From assembly GCF_040049255.1 (NCBI RefSeq), contig NZ_JBDZDR010000004.1, positions 372,001-436,000 on the forward strand: a stretch of DNA of 64,000 bases. Direction: 5' to 3'. This DNA comes from Pseudaminobacter sp040049255. Lineage in GTDB: Bacteria; Pseudomonadota; Alphaproteobacteria; Rhizobiales; Rhizobiaceae. Both the position numbers and the translations under genes were made by a program. The notes under the pieces were generated by a model. That model was not told the DNA's origin. It saw only the letters and a program-made list of their open reading frames with translations, and ran no database searches. Shown one piece after another: positions 35,219-43,971 of the stretch. How positions within the stretch are numbered: position 1 is the first letter of the stretch; every line of letters begins with the position of its first letter.

Positions 35219-36441
35219 TCGGGCAGTTCTCCGGGGTAGACCACGCTTGCCGTGGCGATTGCCGCGATGCCTTCCTCGCGGCCGACGAAGCCAAGCCGCT
35301 CATTCGTCGTCGCCTTGACCGAAACGCGGCCTTGGTCGATACCGAGCATGTCGGAAAGCGCCGCCGTCATGGCCTCGCGATGCGGTCCGACGCGCGGGGC
35401 CTCGCAGATCAGCGTGATGTCGGCATTGGCGATGCGACCGCCCTTCGAACGCACCAGCTTGACGGCGTGTTCTACGAAGATGCGCGAGGCAGCACCTTTC
35501 CACTGCGGGTCCGAAGGCGGGAAATGGGTGCCGATGTCGCCTGCGCCGATTGTCGCCAGCAGGGCATCCGTCAGCGCGTGCAGGCACACATCCGCATCGG
35601 AATGGCCGGAGAGCTTCTTGCTGTGGGGAATGTCGACACCGCACAGCGTCACATGATCGCCCGGCTCGAAGCAATGCACGTCATAGCCATTGCCGGTGCG
35701 CACGTCCGGAAAGCTGCTGTTCGAGGCGGAAAGACGTTGGTCGGCCATGGCGATATCCCTTGCCCAGGTCAGTTTCACATTGTCGGGCAGGCCGGGCACG
35801 ATACGCACCGGCATGCCGATCCATTCGGCAATCGCCGCATCGTCGGTGAAGTCGTTGCGGCTTTGTGCATGGGCCTGCTGGTGTGCTGCGAGGATCGCCT
35901 GGTATGGAAAGCCCTGTGGCGTCTGCGCGGCATGCAGCCCGGCCCTCGCAACGGTTTCAGCGATCGTGCCGTCCGCCGCCTCGCGCTTCAGAGTATCCGA
36001 AACGGGCAGGGCAGGCAGCGCGCCGTGACCTCCGTCGATGGCAGAAATGACGCGGTCGATGAGCGAGGCGTCGACGAAAGGACGCACGCCATCATGGATC
36101 AACACCTTAGCGGGGCGATGCTCGCCCAGAGCCAGAAGGCCCAGGCGTGTCGAATCCTGCCTTGTTGCTCCGCCATGCACCACTATGACCCGATCGGCGA
36201 GTTCGCCCAAGGCTGCGCGCAGCAGTTCGCCGTCGTCGGGGTGAATCACGACAGCGACGGCGCCGATGCCGGGGTGATCAAGAAAAGTTGCAACCGTGCG
36301 GGCAAGAACCGCCCGGCCGCCGATATTGCGATATTGTTTGGGACCATCCGCCTGGCCAGCACGTTCGCCACGGCCGGCGGCAACAATCACCACGGCGGTG
36401 GAGGCTGGCATGTTTGACGATTCCGGTTCGCGTTTTTCCAT
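35215..36441 (-). CDS. ispDF: bifunctional IspD/IspF (MEP cytidylyltransferase and MEcPP synthase)
   Basis: 408 residues. The N-terminal IspD domain (about 15-235; VIVAAGRGERAGQADGPKQYRNIGG) makes CDP-ME. The C-terminal IspF domain (about 245-405; NGYDVHCFEPGDHVTLCGVDIPH, GHSDADVCLHALTDALL, DIGTHFPPSDP) makes MEcPP. These are two non-consecutive steps of the non-mevalonate isoprenoid route, fused as known in alphaproteobacteria. Zn ligands D-x-H and H are visible in GYDVH. A start at MPASTAVV ten codons in is also possible. Confidence 0.96.
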   Translation of the reverse strand: MEKREPESSNMPASTAVVIVAAGRGERAGQADGPKQYRNIGGRAVLARTVATFLDHPGIGAVAVVIHPDDGELLRAALGELADRVIVVHGGATRQDSTRLGLLALGEHRPAKVLIHDGVRPFVDASLIDRVISAIDGGHGALPALPVSDTLKREAADGTIAETVARAGLHAAQTPQGFPYQAILAAHQQAHAQSRNDFTDDAAIAEWIGMPVRIVPGLPDNVKLTWARDIAMADQRLSASNSSFPDVRTGNGYDVHCFEPGDHVTLCGVDIPHSKKLSGHSDADVCLHALTDALLATIGAGDIGTHFPPSDPQWKGAASRIFVEHAVKLVRSKGGRIANADITLICEAPRVGPHREAMTAALSDMLGIDQGRVSVKATTNERLGFVGREEGIAAIATASVVYPGELPE

Positions 36442-36517
36442 GGCTGAGGCTTAGTCGCAGCCCGCGTGGAAGGCCAGACTTTTCCCGCCGGCGCCTTGTC
36501 CGCGCCACTTTCCCGCA

Positions 36518-36535
36518 TTGCACAATAGGTGCGAA
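36518..36535. promoter_or_regulatory. dyad resembling an NtrC-type site upstream of dusB-ntrBC
   Basis: TTGCAC (36518-36523) and GTGCGA (36529-36534) form a near-perfect inverted repeat around AATAG, 46 bases upstream of dusB. NtrC sites have a GCAC...GTGC core, usually with seven bases between, whereas here there are five. The position before dusB-ntrB-ntrC suits autoregulation, but the spacing makes this tentative. Confidence 0.3.
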
Positions 36536-36580
36536 CTGTTTAGAAAATAAGCATACAGGAATATTGCTCGGTATTTGTGC

Positions 36581-37591
36581 ATGCCAGAAATCCCAACCCA
36601 CGCGGAACCGCTCGAAATTGGCGGCGTGAAAATCCGTAATCGGGTTTTCCTGGCGCCGATGTCTGGCATCACCGATGACGCCTTCCGCAAACGCGCCTAT
36701 GCGCATGGTGCCGGGCTTGTCGTGTCGGAGATGGTTGCGAGCGGCGAGCTTGCAAAGGGGCATTCCGAATCTGGGCGGCGCATTCGTCATTCCGGCCTGC
36801 CGGTGCACATGGTGCAGCTTGCCGGCCGCGAAGCGAAACATATGGCCGAGGGCGCGCGTATCGCCGCCGGCGAAGGCGCCGACATCATCGACATCAATAT
36901 GGGCTGTCCCGCAAAGAAGGTGACCGGTGGCTATGCCGGCTCGGCACTGATGCGCGATCTCGATCATGCCGTGTCCCTGATCGATGCCGTTGTCGGCGCG
37001 GTGGATGTGCCTGTGACCGTGAAGATGCGGCTCGGCTGGGACGAGGCGGCCCTCAACGCGCCGGTGCTGGCGCGGCGGGCAGAAGATGCCGGTGTCCGTA
37101 TGGTCACGGTGCACGGCCGCACGCGCTGCCAGTTCTATCAGGGCAAGGCCGACTGGCGTGCCATTGCACGCGTCAAGGAGGCGGTTTCCATCCCCGTTGT
37201 GGCCAATGGCGACGTATGCAGCCCCGCCGATGCCGCGGAGATCCTGACGCAGTCCGGCGCGGACGCCGTCATGGTCGGGCGCGCCAGCTATGGAGCGCCG
37301 TGGACGGCAGGCGCCATCGCCACCGGGGGCAATGCAGGCGTACCGCGCGCAGCCAAGGAGCTGGCCGACTATGTCGTCGCGCATTACGAGGACATGCTGG
37401 CGCTCTATGGCGTGGAGAGCGGCTTGCGGCAGGCGCGCAAGCATCTCGGTTGGTACCTCGATCGCCATGCGGAGGCGACTTCGGCGGAACTGCGCAAGGC
37501 CGTGATGACAGCGCTCGATCCGTCGGCGGTGATCCGCAGCCTGCGGGAGGCGTTCGCAGTCTCCGATGCCGATGCGAGGGACGCCGCATGA
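36581..37591 (+). CDS. dusB: tRNA-dihydrouridine synthase B (NifR3-like)
   Basis: 336 residues from the ATG at 36581. This FMN enzyme reduces specific uridines in the tRNA D-loop. The TIM-barrel features are RNRVFLAPMSGITDDAFR at the start, catalytic cysteine in DINMGCPAKKVTGGYAGSALM, TVKMRLGWD, TVHGRTRCQFYQGKADW, and GADAVMVGRASYGAPW at the FMN phosphate site. It is the first gene of the conserved alphaproteobacterial dusB(nifR3)-ntrB-ntrC operon and overlaps ntrB by four bases. Confidence 0.95.
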   Translation: MPEIPTHAEPLEIGGVKIRNRVFLAPMSGITDDAFRKRAYAHGAGLVVSEMVASGELAKGHSESGRRIRHSGLPVHMVQLAGREAKHMAEGARIAAGEGADIIDINMGCPAKKVTGGYAGSALMRDLDHAVSLIDAVVGAVDVPVTVKMRLGWDEAALNAPVLARRAEDAGVRMVTVHGRTRCQFYQGKADWRAIARVKEAVSIPVVANGDVCSPADAAEILTQSGADAVMVGRASYGAPWTAGAIATGGNAGVPRAAKELADYVVAHYEDMLALYGVESGLRQARKHLGWYLDRHAEATSAELRKAVMTALDPSAVIRSLREAFAVSDADARDAA

Positions 37592-38724
37592 GCGCGAATG
37601 ATGTCTCTCGCTTCGCCGACGCCGCGCAGATCGTGCTGAACACGATCCGCCGTCCGGTAATCATGATCGGCCCCGACGACCACATCACCTATGCCAATGC
37701 CGATGCCGAGGACTTTTTCCGCGTGAGCGCCGCCATGCTCGCCCGCACGACACTGGACCGTTTCGTGCCCTTCGGCAGCCCCATCCTGGCGCTCATCGAG
37801 CAGGTGCGCGAGCGGCTTGCTCCGGTCAACGAATATCGGGTCGATATTTCCTCGCCGCGCCTGGGCGTCGAGAAGATCGTCGATATCTATGTCGCGCCGG
37901 TGCCGGAACTGCAAGGCTCGGTGGTGGTGATGTTCCAGGAACGCTCGATGGCCGACAAGATCGACCGGCAGATGACGCATCGCGGGGCGGCGCGTTCAGT
38001 CACCGGCCTTGCCGCCATGCTGGCGCACGAGATCAAGAACCCGCTCTCGGGCATCCGCGGCGCTGCGCAGATTCTTGAGACGGTCGTTTCGGACGACGAT
38101 CGCGCCTTGACCCGGCTGATCACCGAAGAGACGGATCGCATCGTGGCGCTGGTCGATCGCATGGAGGTGTTTTCGGACGAGCGGCCGATCGACCGCCATC
38201 CGGTCAACATTCACGTTGTCCTGGATCGGGTGAAGGCCATTGCGAGGAACGGGTTCGCAAGCAAGATCAACATATTGGAGGAATATGATCCATCGCTTCC
38301 TCCCGTCTTTGCCAATCGGGATCAACTGATCCAGGTGTTCCTCAACCTGGTGAAGAATGCCGCCGAGGCCATCGGTACGCGCACGAACGGCGAGATAACA
38401 CTTTCCACGGCGTTTCGCCCGGGCATGCGGGTCTCGGTACCCGGGTCGCAGGATCGCGTTTCGCTGCCGCTCGAATTTTGCGTGCATGACAACGGACCCG
38501 GTGTGTCGGAGGATATTCTGCCGATCCTGTTCGATCCCTTCATCACCACAAAGCCCAACGGCTCGGGCCTGGGGCTCGCGCTCGTTGCCAAGATCGTGGG
38601 CGAGCATGGCGGCGTCATCGAATGCGAGTCCACACCACGGGGCGCGACATTTCGGGTGCTGATGCCGGCGTGGGCGGACACGTCCCTGCCTCGCGGCGAA
38701 ACCGACGAAGGGGGCAGGGAATGA
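37588..38724 (+). CDS. ntrB: nitrogen regulation sensor histidine kinase NtrB
   Basis: 378 residues with no membrane segment, as expected for cytosolic NtrB. A PAS domain (about 10-125) precedes the phosphoacceptor H147 in AAMLAHEIKNPLSGIRGAAQIL; the ATPase domain has NLVKNAAEA, DNGPGVS and GSGLGLALVAKIVGEHGG. It phosphorylates NtrC under nitrogen limitation and is normally controlled by PII. The start overlaps dusB (ATGA) and the stop overlaps ntrC (ATGA). Confidence 0.96.
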   Translation: MSANDVSRFADAAQIVLNTIRRPVIMIGPDDHITYANADAEDFFRVSAAMLARTTLDRFVPFGSPILALIEQVRERLAPVNEYRVDISSPRLGVEKIVDIYVAPVPELQGSVVVMFQERSMADKIDRQMTHRGAARSVTGLAAMLAHEIKNPLSGIRGAAQILETVVSDDDRALTRLITEETDRIVALVDRMEVFSDERPIDRHPVNIHVVLDRVKAIARNGFASKINILEEYDPSLPPVFANRDQLIQVFLNLVKNAAEAIGTRTNGEITLSTAFRPGMRVSVPGSQDRVSLPLEFCVHDNGPGVSEDILPILFDPFITTKPNGSGLGLALVAKIVGEHGGVIECESTPRGATFRVLMPAWADTSLPRGETDEGGRE

Positions 38725-40175
38725 CGCTGCGCGGCAACATATTGGTGGCCGATGACGACGCTGCGATCCGCACCGTGCTGAGCCAGGCTCTGTCGCGCTC
38801 GGGCCATGAAGTGAGGGTTACCTCCAACGCGGCCACGCTATGGAGATGGGTAGCGGCAGGCGAGGGCGACCTGGTTATCACCGACGTCGTCATGCCGGAC
38901 GAAAACGCCTTCGACATGCTGCCGCGCATTAAGAAGGCGCGACCGGATCTGCCGGTGATCGTCATGAGTGCGCAAAACACGTTCATGACGGCGATCCGCG
39001 CATCCGAAACCGGCGCCTATGAGTATCTGCCGAAGCCGTTCGACCTCACCGAACTGCTGAACATCGTCAATCGCGCCCTGTCCGAGCCGAAGCAGCCGAA
39101 GCTCGAGACGCGCAGCGACGAACAAGCGGAGGCAATGCCGCTGATAGGGCGCTCTGCGGCGATGCAGGACATCTACCGGATGCTGGCACGCATGATGCAG
39201 ACCGATCTGACGGTGATGATCTCGGGCGAATCCGGCACCGGCAAGGAACTCGTTGCCCGTGCCCTGCACGAATTTGGCCGGCGCCGCAACGGGCCCTTCG
39301 TTGCCATCAATATGGCGGCTATCCCGCGCGATCTTATCGAGTCGGAGCTTTTCGGCCACGAGAAGGGCGCCTTCACCGGGGCCCAAAGCCGTTACTCAGG
39401 CCGATTCGAGCAGGCGGAAGGCGGCACGCTGTTCCTGGACGAGATCGGCGACATGCCGATGGAGGCGCAGACGCGCCTGCTGCGCGTGCTGCAGCAGGGC
39501 GAGTACACCACCGTTGGCGGCCGTACGCCGATCAAGACCGACGTGCGCATCGTTGCCGCGACCAACAAGGACCTTCGCGCCGGTATCAGCCAGGGGCTGT
39601 TCCGCGAGGACCTGTTCTACCGCCTGAACGTCGTGCCGCTGCGCCTGCCCCCCCTGCGCGAACGCTCGGAGGATGTTCCGGACCTCGTCCGGCATTTCTT
39701 CAAGCGCGCCGAGAGCGAGGGATTGCAGGCGAAGCGAATTTCCGGCGGCGGCCTCGAACTGATGAAGCGCTATCCGTGGCCCGGCAATGTGCGCGAGCTG
39801 GAAAATCTTGTCCGGCGCCTGGCCGCGCTTTATCCGCAGGATGAAATTTCCACGGAGATCATCGAATCCGAGTTGCGCACCAGCCCGGAGCCGACCGCGG
39901 AAGGCGGGGCAGTTCCGCATGAGCTGTCGATCGGACAGGCCGTGGAGATGTTCCTGCAGCGCTATTTCGCGTCTTTCTCCGGTGACCTGCCTCCGCCGGG
40001 CCTTTATGAGCGCATTCTGGCGGAGGTGGAGTATCCTCTTGTGCTCGCCTCGATGACGGCGACCCGGGGAAACCAGATCAAGGCGGCGGAGTTGCTGGGT
40101 CTCAACCGCAATACTTTGCGCAAGAAAATCCGTGAACTTGGCGTAAACGTTTATCGCAATTCCAAGCAGAACTGA
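38721..40175 (+). CDS. ntrC: nitrogen regulation response regulator NtrC
   Basis: 484 residues. The receiver domain has D11/D12 and phosphoacceptor D55 (DLVITDVVMPD), with K105 in LPKPF. The AAA+ domain has Walker A GESGTGKE (169-176) and the sigma-54 contact loop GAFTGA (216-221). The C-terminal Fis-type HTH is QIKAAELLGLNRNTLRKKIREL. All parts needed for sigma-54 activation are present, unlike in the paralogue NtrX downstream. Co-translated with ntrB. Confidence 0.97.
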   Translation: MTLRGNILVADDDAAIRTVLSQALSRSGHEVRVTSNAATLWRWVAAGEGDLVITDVVMPDENAFDMLPRIKKARPDLPVIVMSAQNTFMTAIRASETGAYEYLPKPFDLTELLNIVNRALSEPKQPKLETRSDEQAEAMPLIGRSAAMQDIYRMLARMMQTDLTVMISGESGTGKELVARALHEFGRRRNGPFVAINMAAIPRDLIESELFGHEKGAFTGAQSRYSGRFEQAEGGTLFLDEIGDMPMEAQTRLLRVLQQGEYTTVGGRTPIKTDVRIVAATNKDLRAGISQGLFREDLFYRLNVVPLRLPPLRERSEDVPDLVRHFFKRAESEGLQAKRISGGGLELMKRYPWPGNVRELENLVRRLAALYPQDEISTEIIESELRTSPEPTAEGGAVPHELSIGQAVEMFLQRYFASFSGDLPPPGLYERILAEVEYPLVLASMTATRGNQIKAAELLGLNRNTLRKKIRELGVNVYRNSKQN

Positions 40176-40233
40176 TTTCTCCGGGGGATATCGAAAAAAT
40201 CCGCGCCAATCTTTTCGGCGGCTGACCGCTCTT

Positions 40234-40262
40234 GTTGCATAATCGCCACAATGCGTTGCATA
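40234..40262. repeat. direct repeat GTTGCATA x2 in the ntrC-ntrY gap
   Basis: GTTGCATA occurs at 40234-40241 and 40255-40262, a 21-bp period (two helical turns), 33 bases before the ntrY start. The segment also contains CAA-TGCG-TTG (40249-40258), similar to the CAA-Nx-TTG pattern reported for NtrX-type regulators. Possible regulator site; unproven. Confidence 0.35.
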
Positions 40263-40294
40263 GGTCGACGCAATTGCGGTCTTGTAGCGGTGGC

Positions 40295-42586
40295 ATGGCG
40301 AATCAGGCGAAAAAATCGGGGCGGACAACGGTCGTGCCAGAGGCAAGCGTGGAAGGGCGGCGCCTGCTCGCTCTGCCCGGCATCCTGGCCATCGTCGGCG
40401 CGCTGCTGACGGCGGCGATTTCCTTCGCGATATTGGTCGGGGCCACGCCGCTGACACCGAATGAGACGATCACGCTGATCATCATCGGTGTGAATGCCGC
40501 CTTCATCCTGTTCCTTGTCGGCCTGATCGTGCGGGAAGTTCACCGCATCCTCTCGGCACGGCGCGTCGGAAAGGCTGCATCCAGGCTGCATGTGCGCATC
40601 GTCACGATGTTCGCGCTGGTTGCGGCCATCCCCGCCATCACTGTGGCAGTCATCGCCTCCATCACGCTCAACATCGGTCTCGACCGCTGGTTCGAAATCC
40701 GGACCAAGACGATCGTCAACTATTCGCTTTCGATCGCTGACGCGTATGTCCAGGAAAATGCGCGCAACCTGCAAGGTACCACGCTGTCCATGGCCTATGA
40801 CCTGGACAATGCGCGCACGCTCTACAATCTCGACCGCACCGGGTTCCGCAATTTCATGAGCCAGCAGGCCGTGGGTCGCGCGCTGGCCCATGCCGCTCTG
40901 ATCAATGCTGACGGCTCATTCGTCATGACTGCGCAGACGCCGGCCGAGTTTGCCATGCCCGAACCGCCCGCGGGAGCGGTGGAGACGGCGGCGGACGGCA
41001 AGCCGGTGCTGATCGAGCCGCGCACGCGCAATATTGTGGGCGCCATCATAAAGCTGCGTGAGCTCGACGGACTCTATCTCTACACGATGCGGCTGGTTGA
41101 CCCCGAGGTCATCAAGGCGCGCGAGATCGTTCGCGCCAATGCGGACGAATACAGGGGGCTGGAAGCCAACCGGCGCACGTCGCAGGTGGCAATCGCGCTT
41201 CCCTATCTGTCGCTCACGCTGATCGTTGTTCTCTCCGCAATCTGGACCGGCATCGCGGTTGCCGACAGGCTCGTGCGACCGATCCGCCAGCTGATCGGCG
41301 CGGCCGATGAGGTTGCCACCGGAAACCTGGACGTTTCCGTGCCGGTGCGCCCCTCCGATGGCGACGTCGCCTCGCTGGGCAACACGTTCAACAAGATGCT
41401 GCTGCAGCTGAAATCGCAGCGCGATGAAATCCTGGGAGCCAAGGACCTAGCCGACGAACGGCGTCGATTCTCGGAGGCCGTGCTCGAGGGCGTTACCGTA
41501 GGTGTCATCGGCGTCGATCCGTTCGGCACCGTCACCATCGTCAACAACTCCGCCGAAACCATGCTGGCAATCTCGGCCGACGCTTCGGTGGGGCAGAACC
41601 TCTCGGTGATCCTGCCGCATGTGGGCCGCGTCTTTGAAATCGCGCGCACCTCAAGAAAGCACGTTTACCGCGAGCAGGTCACTTTCTACAGGGCCGGGGC
41701 GGAGCGCACATTCAATGTGCAGGTGACGATCGAGGAAGGCGACGGCGAGAAGCAGGACAAGTCCTATGTCGTCACGGTCGACGACATCACCGACCTGTTG
41801 CAGGCGCAGCGGTCTTCCGCCTGGGCCGACGTCGCCCGCCGAATTGCCCACGAGATCAAGAACCCGCTGACACCGATCCAGCTCTCGGCTGAGCGCATTC
41901 GCCGGCGCTACGGCAAGGTGATCACCGAGGATCGCGAGGTGTTCGACCAGTGTACGGACACCATCATCCGTCAAGTCGAAGATATCGGTCGCATGGTCGA
42001 CGAATTCTCGGCCTTCGCGCGCATGCCGAAGCCCGAGATGAAGAACATCGACCTGCGCGAGCCGCTTCGCGAGGCTTCGTTCCTGGTCGAAGTCAGCCGG
42101 TCGGAAATCGCCTTCGAACGCGATTTCGGCACCGAGCCCCTCAAGGGCACATTCGACAGCCGCCTTCTTTCCCAGGCGTTCGGCAACATCATCAAGAACG
42201 CCTCCGAGGCGATCGAATCGGCCCAACGCGAGAACGGGGAAAAGGGTGCTATCCGCATCCAGGCGCGGCGCGACGGCTCCATGTTCCGTATCGATGTCAT
42301 GGATAACGGCAAGGGCTTGCCGCGCGAAAATCGTCAGCGATTGCTCGAGCCGTATATGACCACGCGCGAGAAAGGCACCGGCCTCGGCCTCGCGATTGTC
42401 AAAAAGATCGTCGAAGACCACGGCGGCCGGTTGGAGCTCCATGACGCACCGGCCGATTTCTACGAGGGTCGGGGCGCGATGGTCAGCATACTGTTGCCTT
42501 CGACGGCCGAAGCCCCGACGCCGCAGCGCGGCGAAGTAAGTGTTGAGAACGAAGTGAAAACTGAAAAGGTCGGTAATGGCATCTGA
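40295..42586 (+). CDS. ntrY: membrane sensor histidine kinase NtrY
   Basis: 763 residues from MANQAKKSGRTT; upstream in-frame codons are not protein-like. Membrane segments are near 24-50, 58-80, 104-128 and about 310-335, with a periplasmic region of roughly 180 residues between the last two. HAMP, then PAS (RRFSEAVLEGVTVGVIGVDPFG), then the kinase core follow, with phosphoacceptor His in ARRIAHEIKNPLTPIQLS, NIIKNASEAIE, DNGKGLP and GTGLGLAIVKKIVEDHGG. It is the sensor for NtrX and has been linked to nitrogen, redox and envelope control in related bacteria. It overlaps ntrX by 11 bases. Confidence 0.95.
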   Translation: MANQAKKSGRTTVVPEASVEGRRLLALPGILAIVGALLTAAISFAILVGATPLTPNETITLIIIGVNAAFILFLVGLIVREVHRILSARRVGKAASRLHVRIVTMFALVAAIPAITVAVIASITLNIGLDRWFEIRTKTIVNYSLSIADAYVQENARNLQGTTLSMAYDLDNARTLYNLDRTGFRNFMSQQAVGRALAHAALINADGSFVMTAQTPAEFAMPEPPAGAVETAADGKPVLIEPRTRNIVGAIIKLRELDGLYLYTMRLVDPEVIKAREIVRANADEYRGLEANRRTSQVAIALPYLSLTLIVVLSAIWTGIAVADRLVRPIRQLIGAADEVATGNLDVSVPVRPSDGDVASLGNTFNKMLLQLKSQRDEILGAKDLADERRRFSEAVLEGVTVGVIGVDPFGTVTIVNNSAETMLAISADASVGQNLSVILPHVGRVFEIARTSRKHVYREQVTFYRAGAERTFNVQVTIEEGDGEKQDKSYVVTVDDITDLLQAQRSSAWADVARRIAHEIKNPLTPIQLSAERIRRRYGKVITEDREVFDQCTDTIIRQVEDIGRMVDEFSAFARMPKPEMKNIDLREPLREASFLVEVSRSEIAFERDFGTEPLKGTFDSRLLSQAFGNIIKNASEAIESAQRENGEKGAIRIQARRDGSMFRIDVMDNGKGLPRENRQRLLEPYMTTREKGTGLGLAIVKKIVEDHGGRLELHDAPADFYEGRGAMVSILLPSTAEAPTPQRGEVSVENEVKTEKVGNGI

Positions 42587-43937
42587 CATTCTTGTCGTCG
42601 ATGACGAAGAAGATATTCGAGAGCTCGTCGCCGGTATCCTGAGCGATGAAGGCCATGAAACGCGAACGGCGCACGACGCCGACAGCGCGCTGGCGGCAAT
42701 TGCCGACCGTGTTCCCAGGTTGGTGTTCCTCGATATCTGGCTGCAGGGGTCGCGCCTGGACGGCCTGGCGCTGCTGGACGAGATCAAGGTCATGCACCCC
42801 AACCTCCCGGTGGTGATGATTTCGGGCCACGGCAACATCGAGACGGCGGTTTCGGCGATACGGCGGGGTGCCTATGACTTCATCGAAAAGCCGTTCAAGG
42901 CCGACCGGCTGATTCTGATCGCCGAAAGGGCGCTGGAGACGTCGAAGCTGAAGCGCGAGGTCTCTGACCTGAAGATGCGCACCGGCGACTCGTTCGAACT
43001 CATCGGCATGTCGTCGTCCATGACCCATTTGCGCCAGACCATCGAGCGCGTGGCCCCGACAAACAGCCGCATCATGATTGTCGGCCCATCCGGTTCGGGC
43101 AAGGAGCAGGTGGCACGCGCGATCCACGCGATGTCGTCGCGCAAGAACGGGCCCTTCGTCTCGGTCAATGCCGCGACCATCACGCCCGAGCGCATGGAGA
43201 TCGAGCTTTTCGGCACAGAATCCAATGGCGGCGAGCGCAAGGTCGGCGCTTTGGAGGAAGCACACCGTGGCATCCTCTACCTGGACGAGGTGGCCGACAT
43301 GCCGCGCGAGACCCAGAGCAAGATCCTGCGCGTGCTGGTCGACCAGCAATTCGAACGGGTGGGCGGTACCAAGCGTGTGAAGGTGGATGTGCGAATCATC
43401 TCCTCAACCGCGCAGAACCTGGAGGCAATGATCGCCGAGGGGCGCTTCCGTGAGGATCTCTATCACCGGCTTGCGGTGGTGCCTGTAGTGGTGCCCGGGC
43501 TGGCAGAGCGGCGCGAGGATATTCCCTATCTCGTCGACGGCTTCATGAAGCAGTACGCGCGGCAAGCCGGCATCAAGCCGCGCCGCATCGCCGACGATGC
43601 AATGGCGGTTCTGCAGGCGCACAACTGGCCGGGCAACGTGCGGCAGCTGCGCAACAACATCGAACGCTTGATGATTCTCGTGCGCGGCGACGGCGCGGAT
43701 ACACCGATCACTGCCGACCTGCTGCCGGCGGAGATTGGCGACGTGATGCCGCGCGCGCCCAGCCAGTCGGACCAGCACATCATGGCGCTGCCGCTTCGCG
43801 AAGCGCGGGAGATGTTCGAACGGGAATATCTGATCGCGCAGATCAACCGTTTCGGCGGCAACATCTCGCGCACCGCGGAGTTCATTGGTATGGAGCGTTC
43901 GGCGCTACATCGCAAACTGAAGTCGCTCGGGGTTTAG
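42576..43937 (+). CDS. ntrX: response regulator NtrX
   Basis: 453 residues. The receiver domain has phosphoacceptor D53 (RLVFLDIWLQ). The AAA+ domain has Walker A GPSGSGKE (170-177) and Walker B ILYLDEVADMP. The loop that should read GAFTGA is replaced by GTESNGGERKVGALEEA (about 213-229), so sigma-54 contact is unlikely. The C-terminal Fis HTH is NISRTAEFIGMERSALHRKLKSLG. NtrX probably works as a sigma-54-independent DNA-binding regulator. Co-translated with ntrY. Confidence 0.95.
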   Translation: MASDILVVDDEEDIRELVAGILSDEGHETRTAHDADSALAAIADRVPRLVFLDIWLQGSRLDGLALLDEIKVMHPNLPVVMISGHGNIETAVSAIRRGAYDFIEKPFKADRLILIAERALETSKLKREVSDLKMRTGDSFELIGMSSSMTHLRQTIERVAPTNSRIMIVGPSGSGKEQVARAIHAMSSRKNGPFVSVNAATITPERMEIELFGTESNGGERKVGALEEAHRGILYLDEVADMPRETQSKILRVLVDQQFERVGGTKRVKVDVRIISSTAQNLEAMIAEGRFREDLYHRLAVVPVVVPGLAERREDIPYLVDGFMKQYARQAGIKPRRIADDAMAVLQAHNWPGNVRQLRNNIERLMILVRGDGADTPITADLLPAEIGDVMPRAPSQSDQHIMALPLREAREMFEREYLIAQINRFGGNISRTAEFIGMERSALHRKLKSLGV

Positions 43938-43971
43938 CTTGTTTCATTCGCATATCCGGTCGGCGGTTTAG

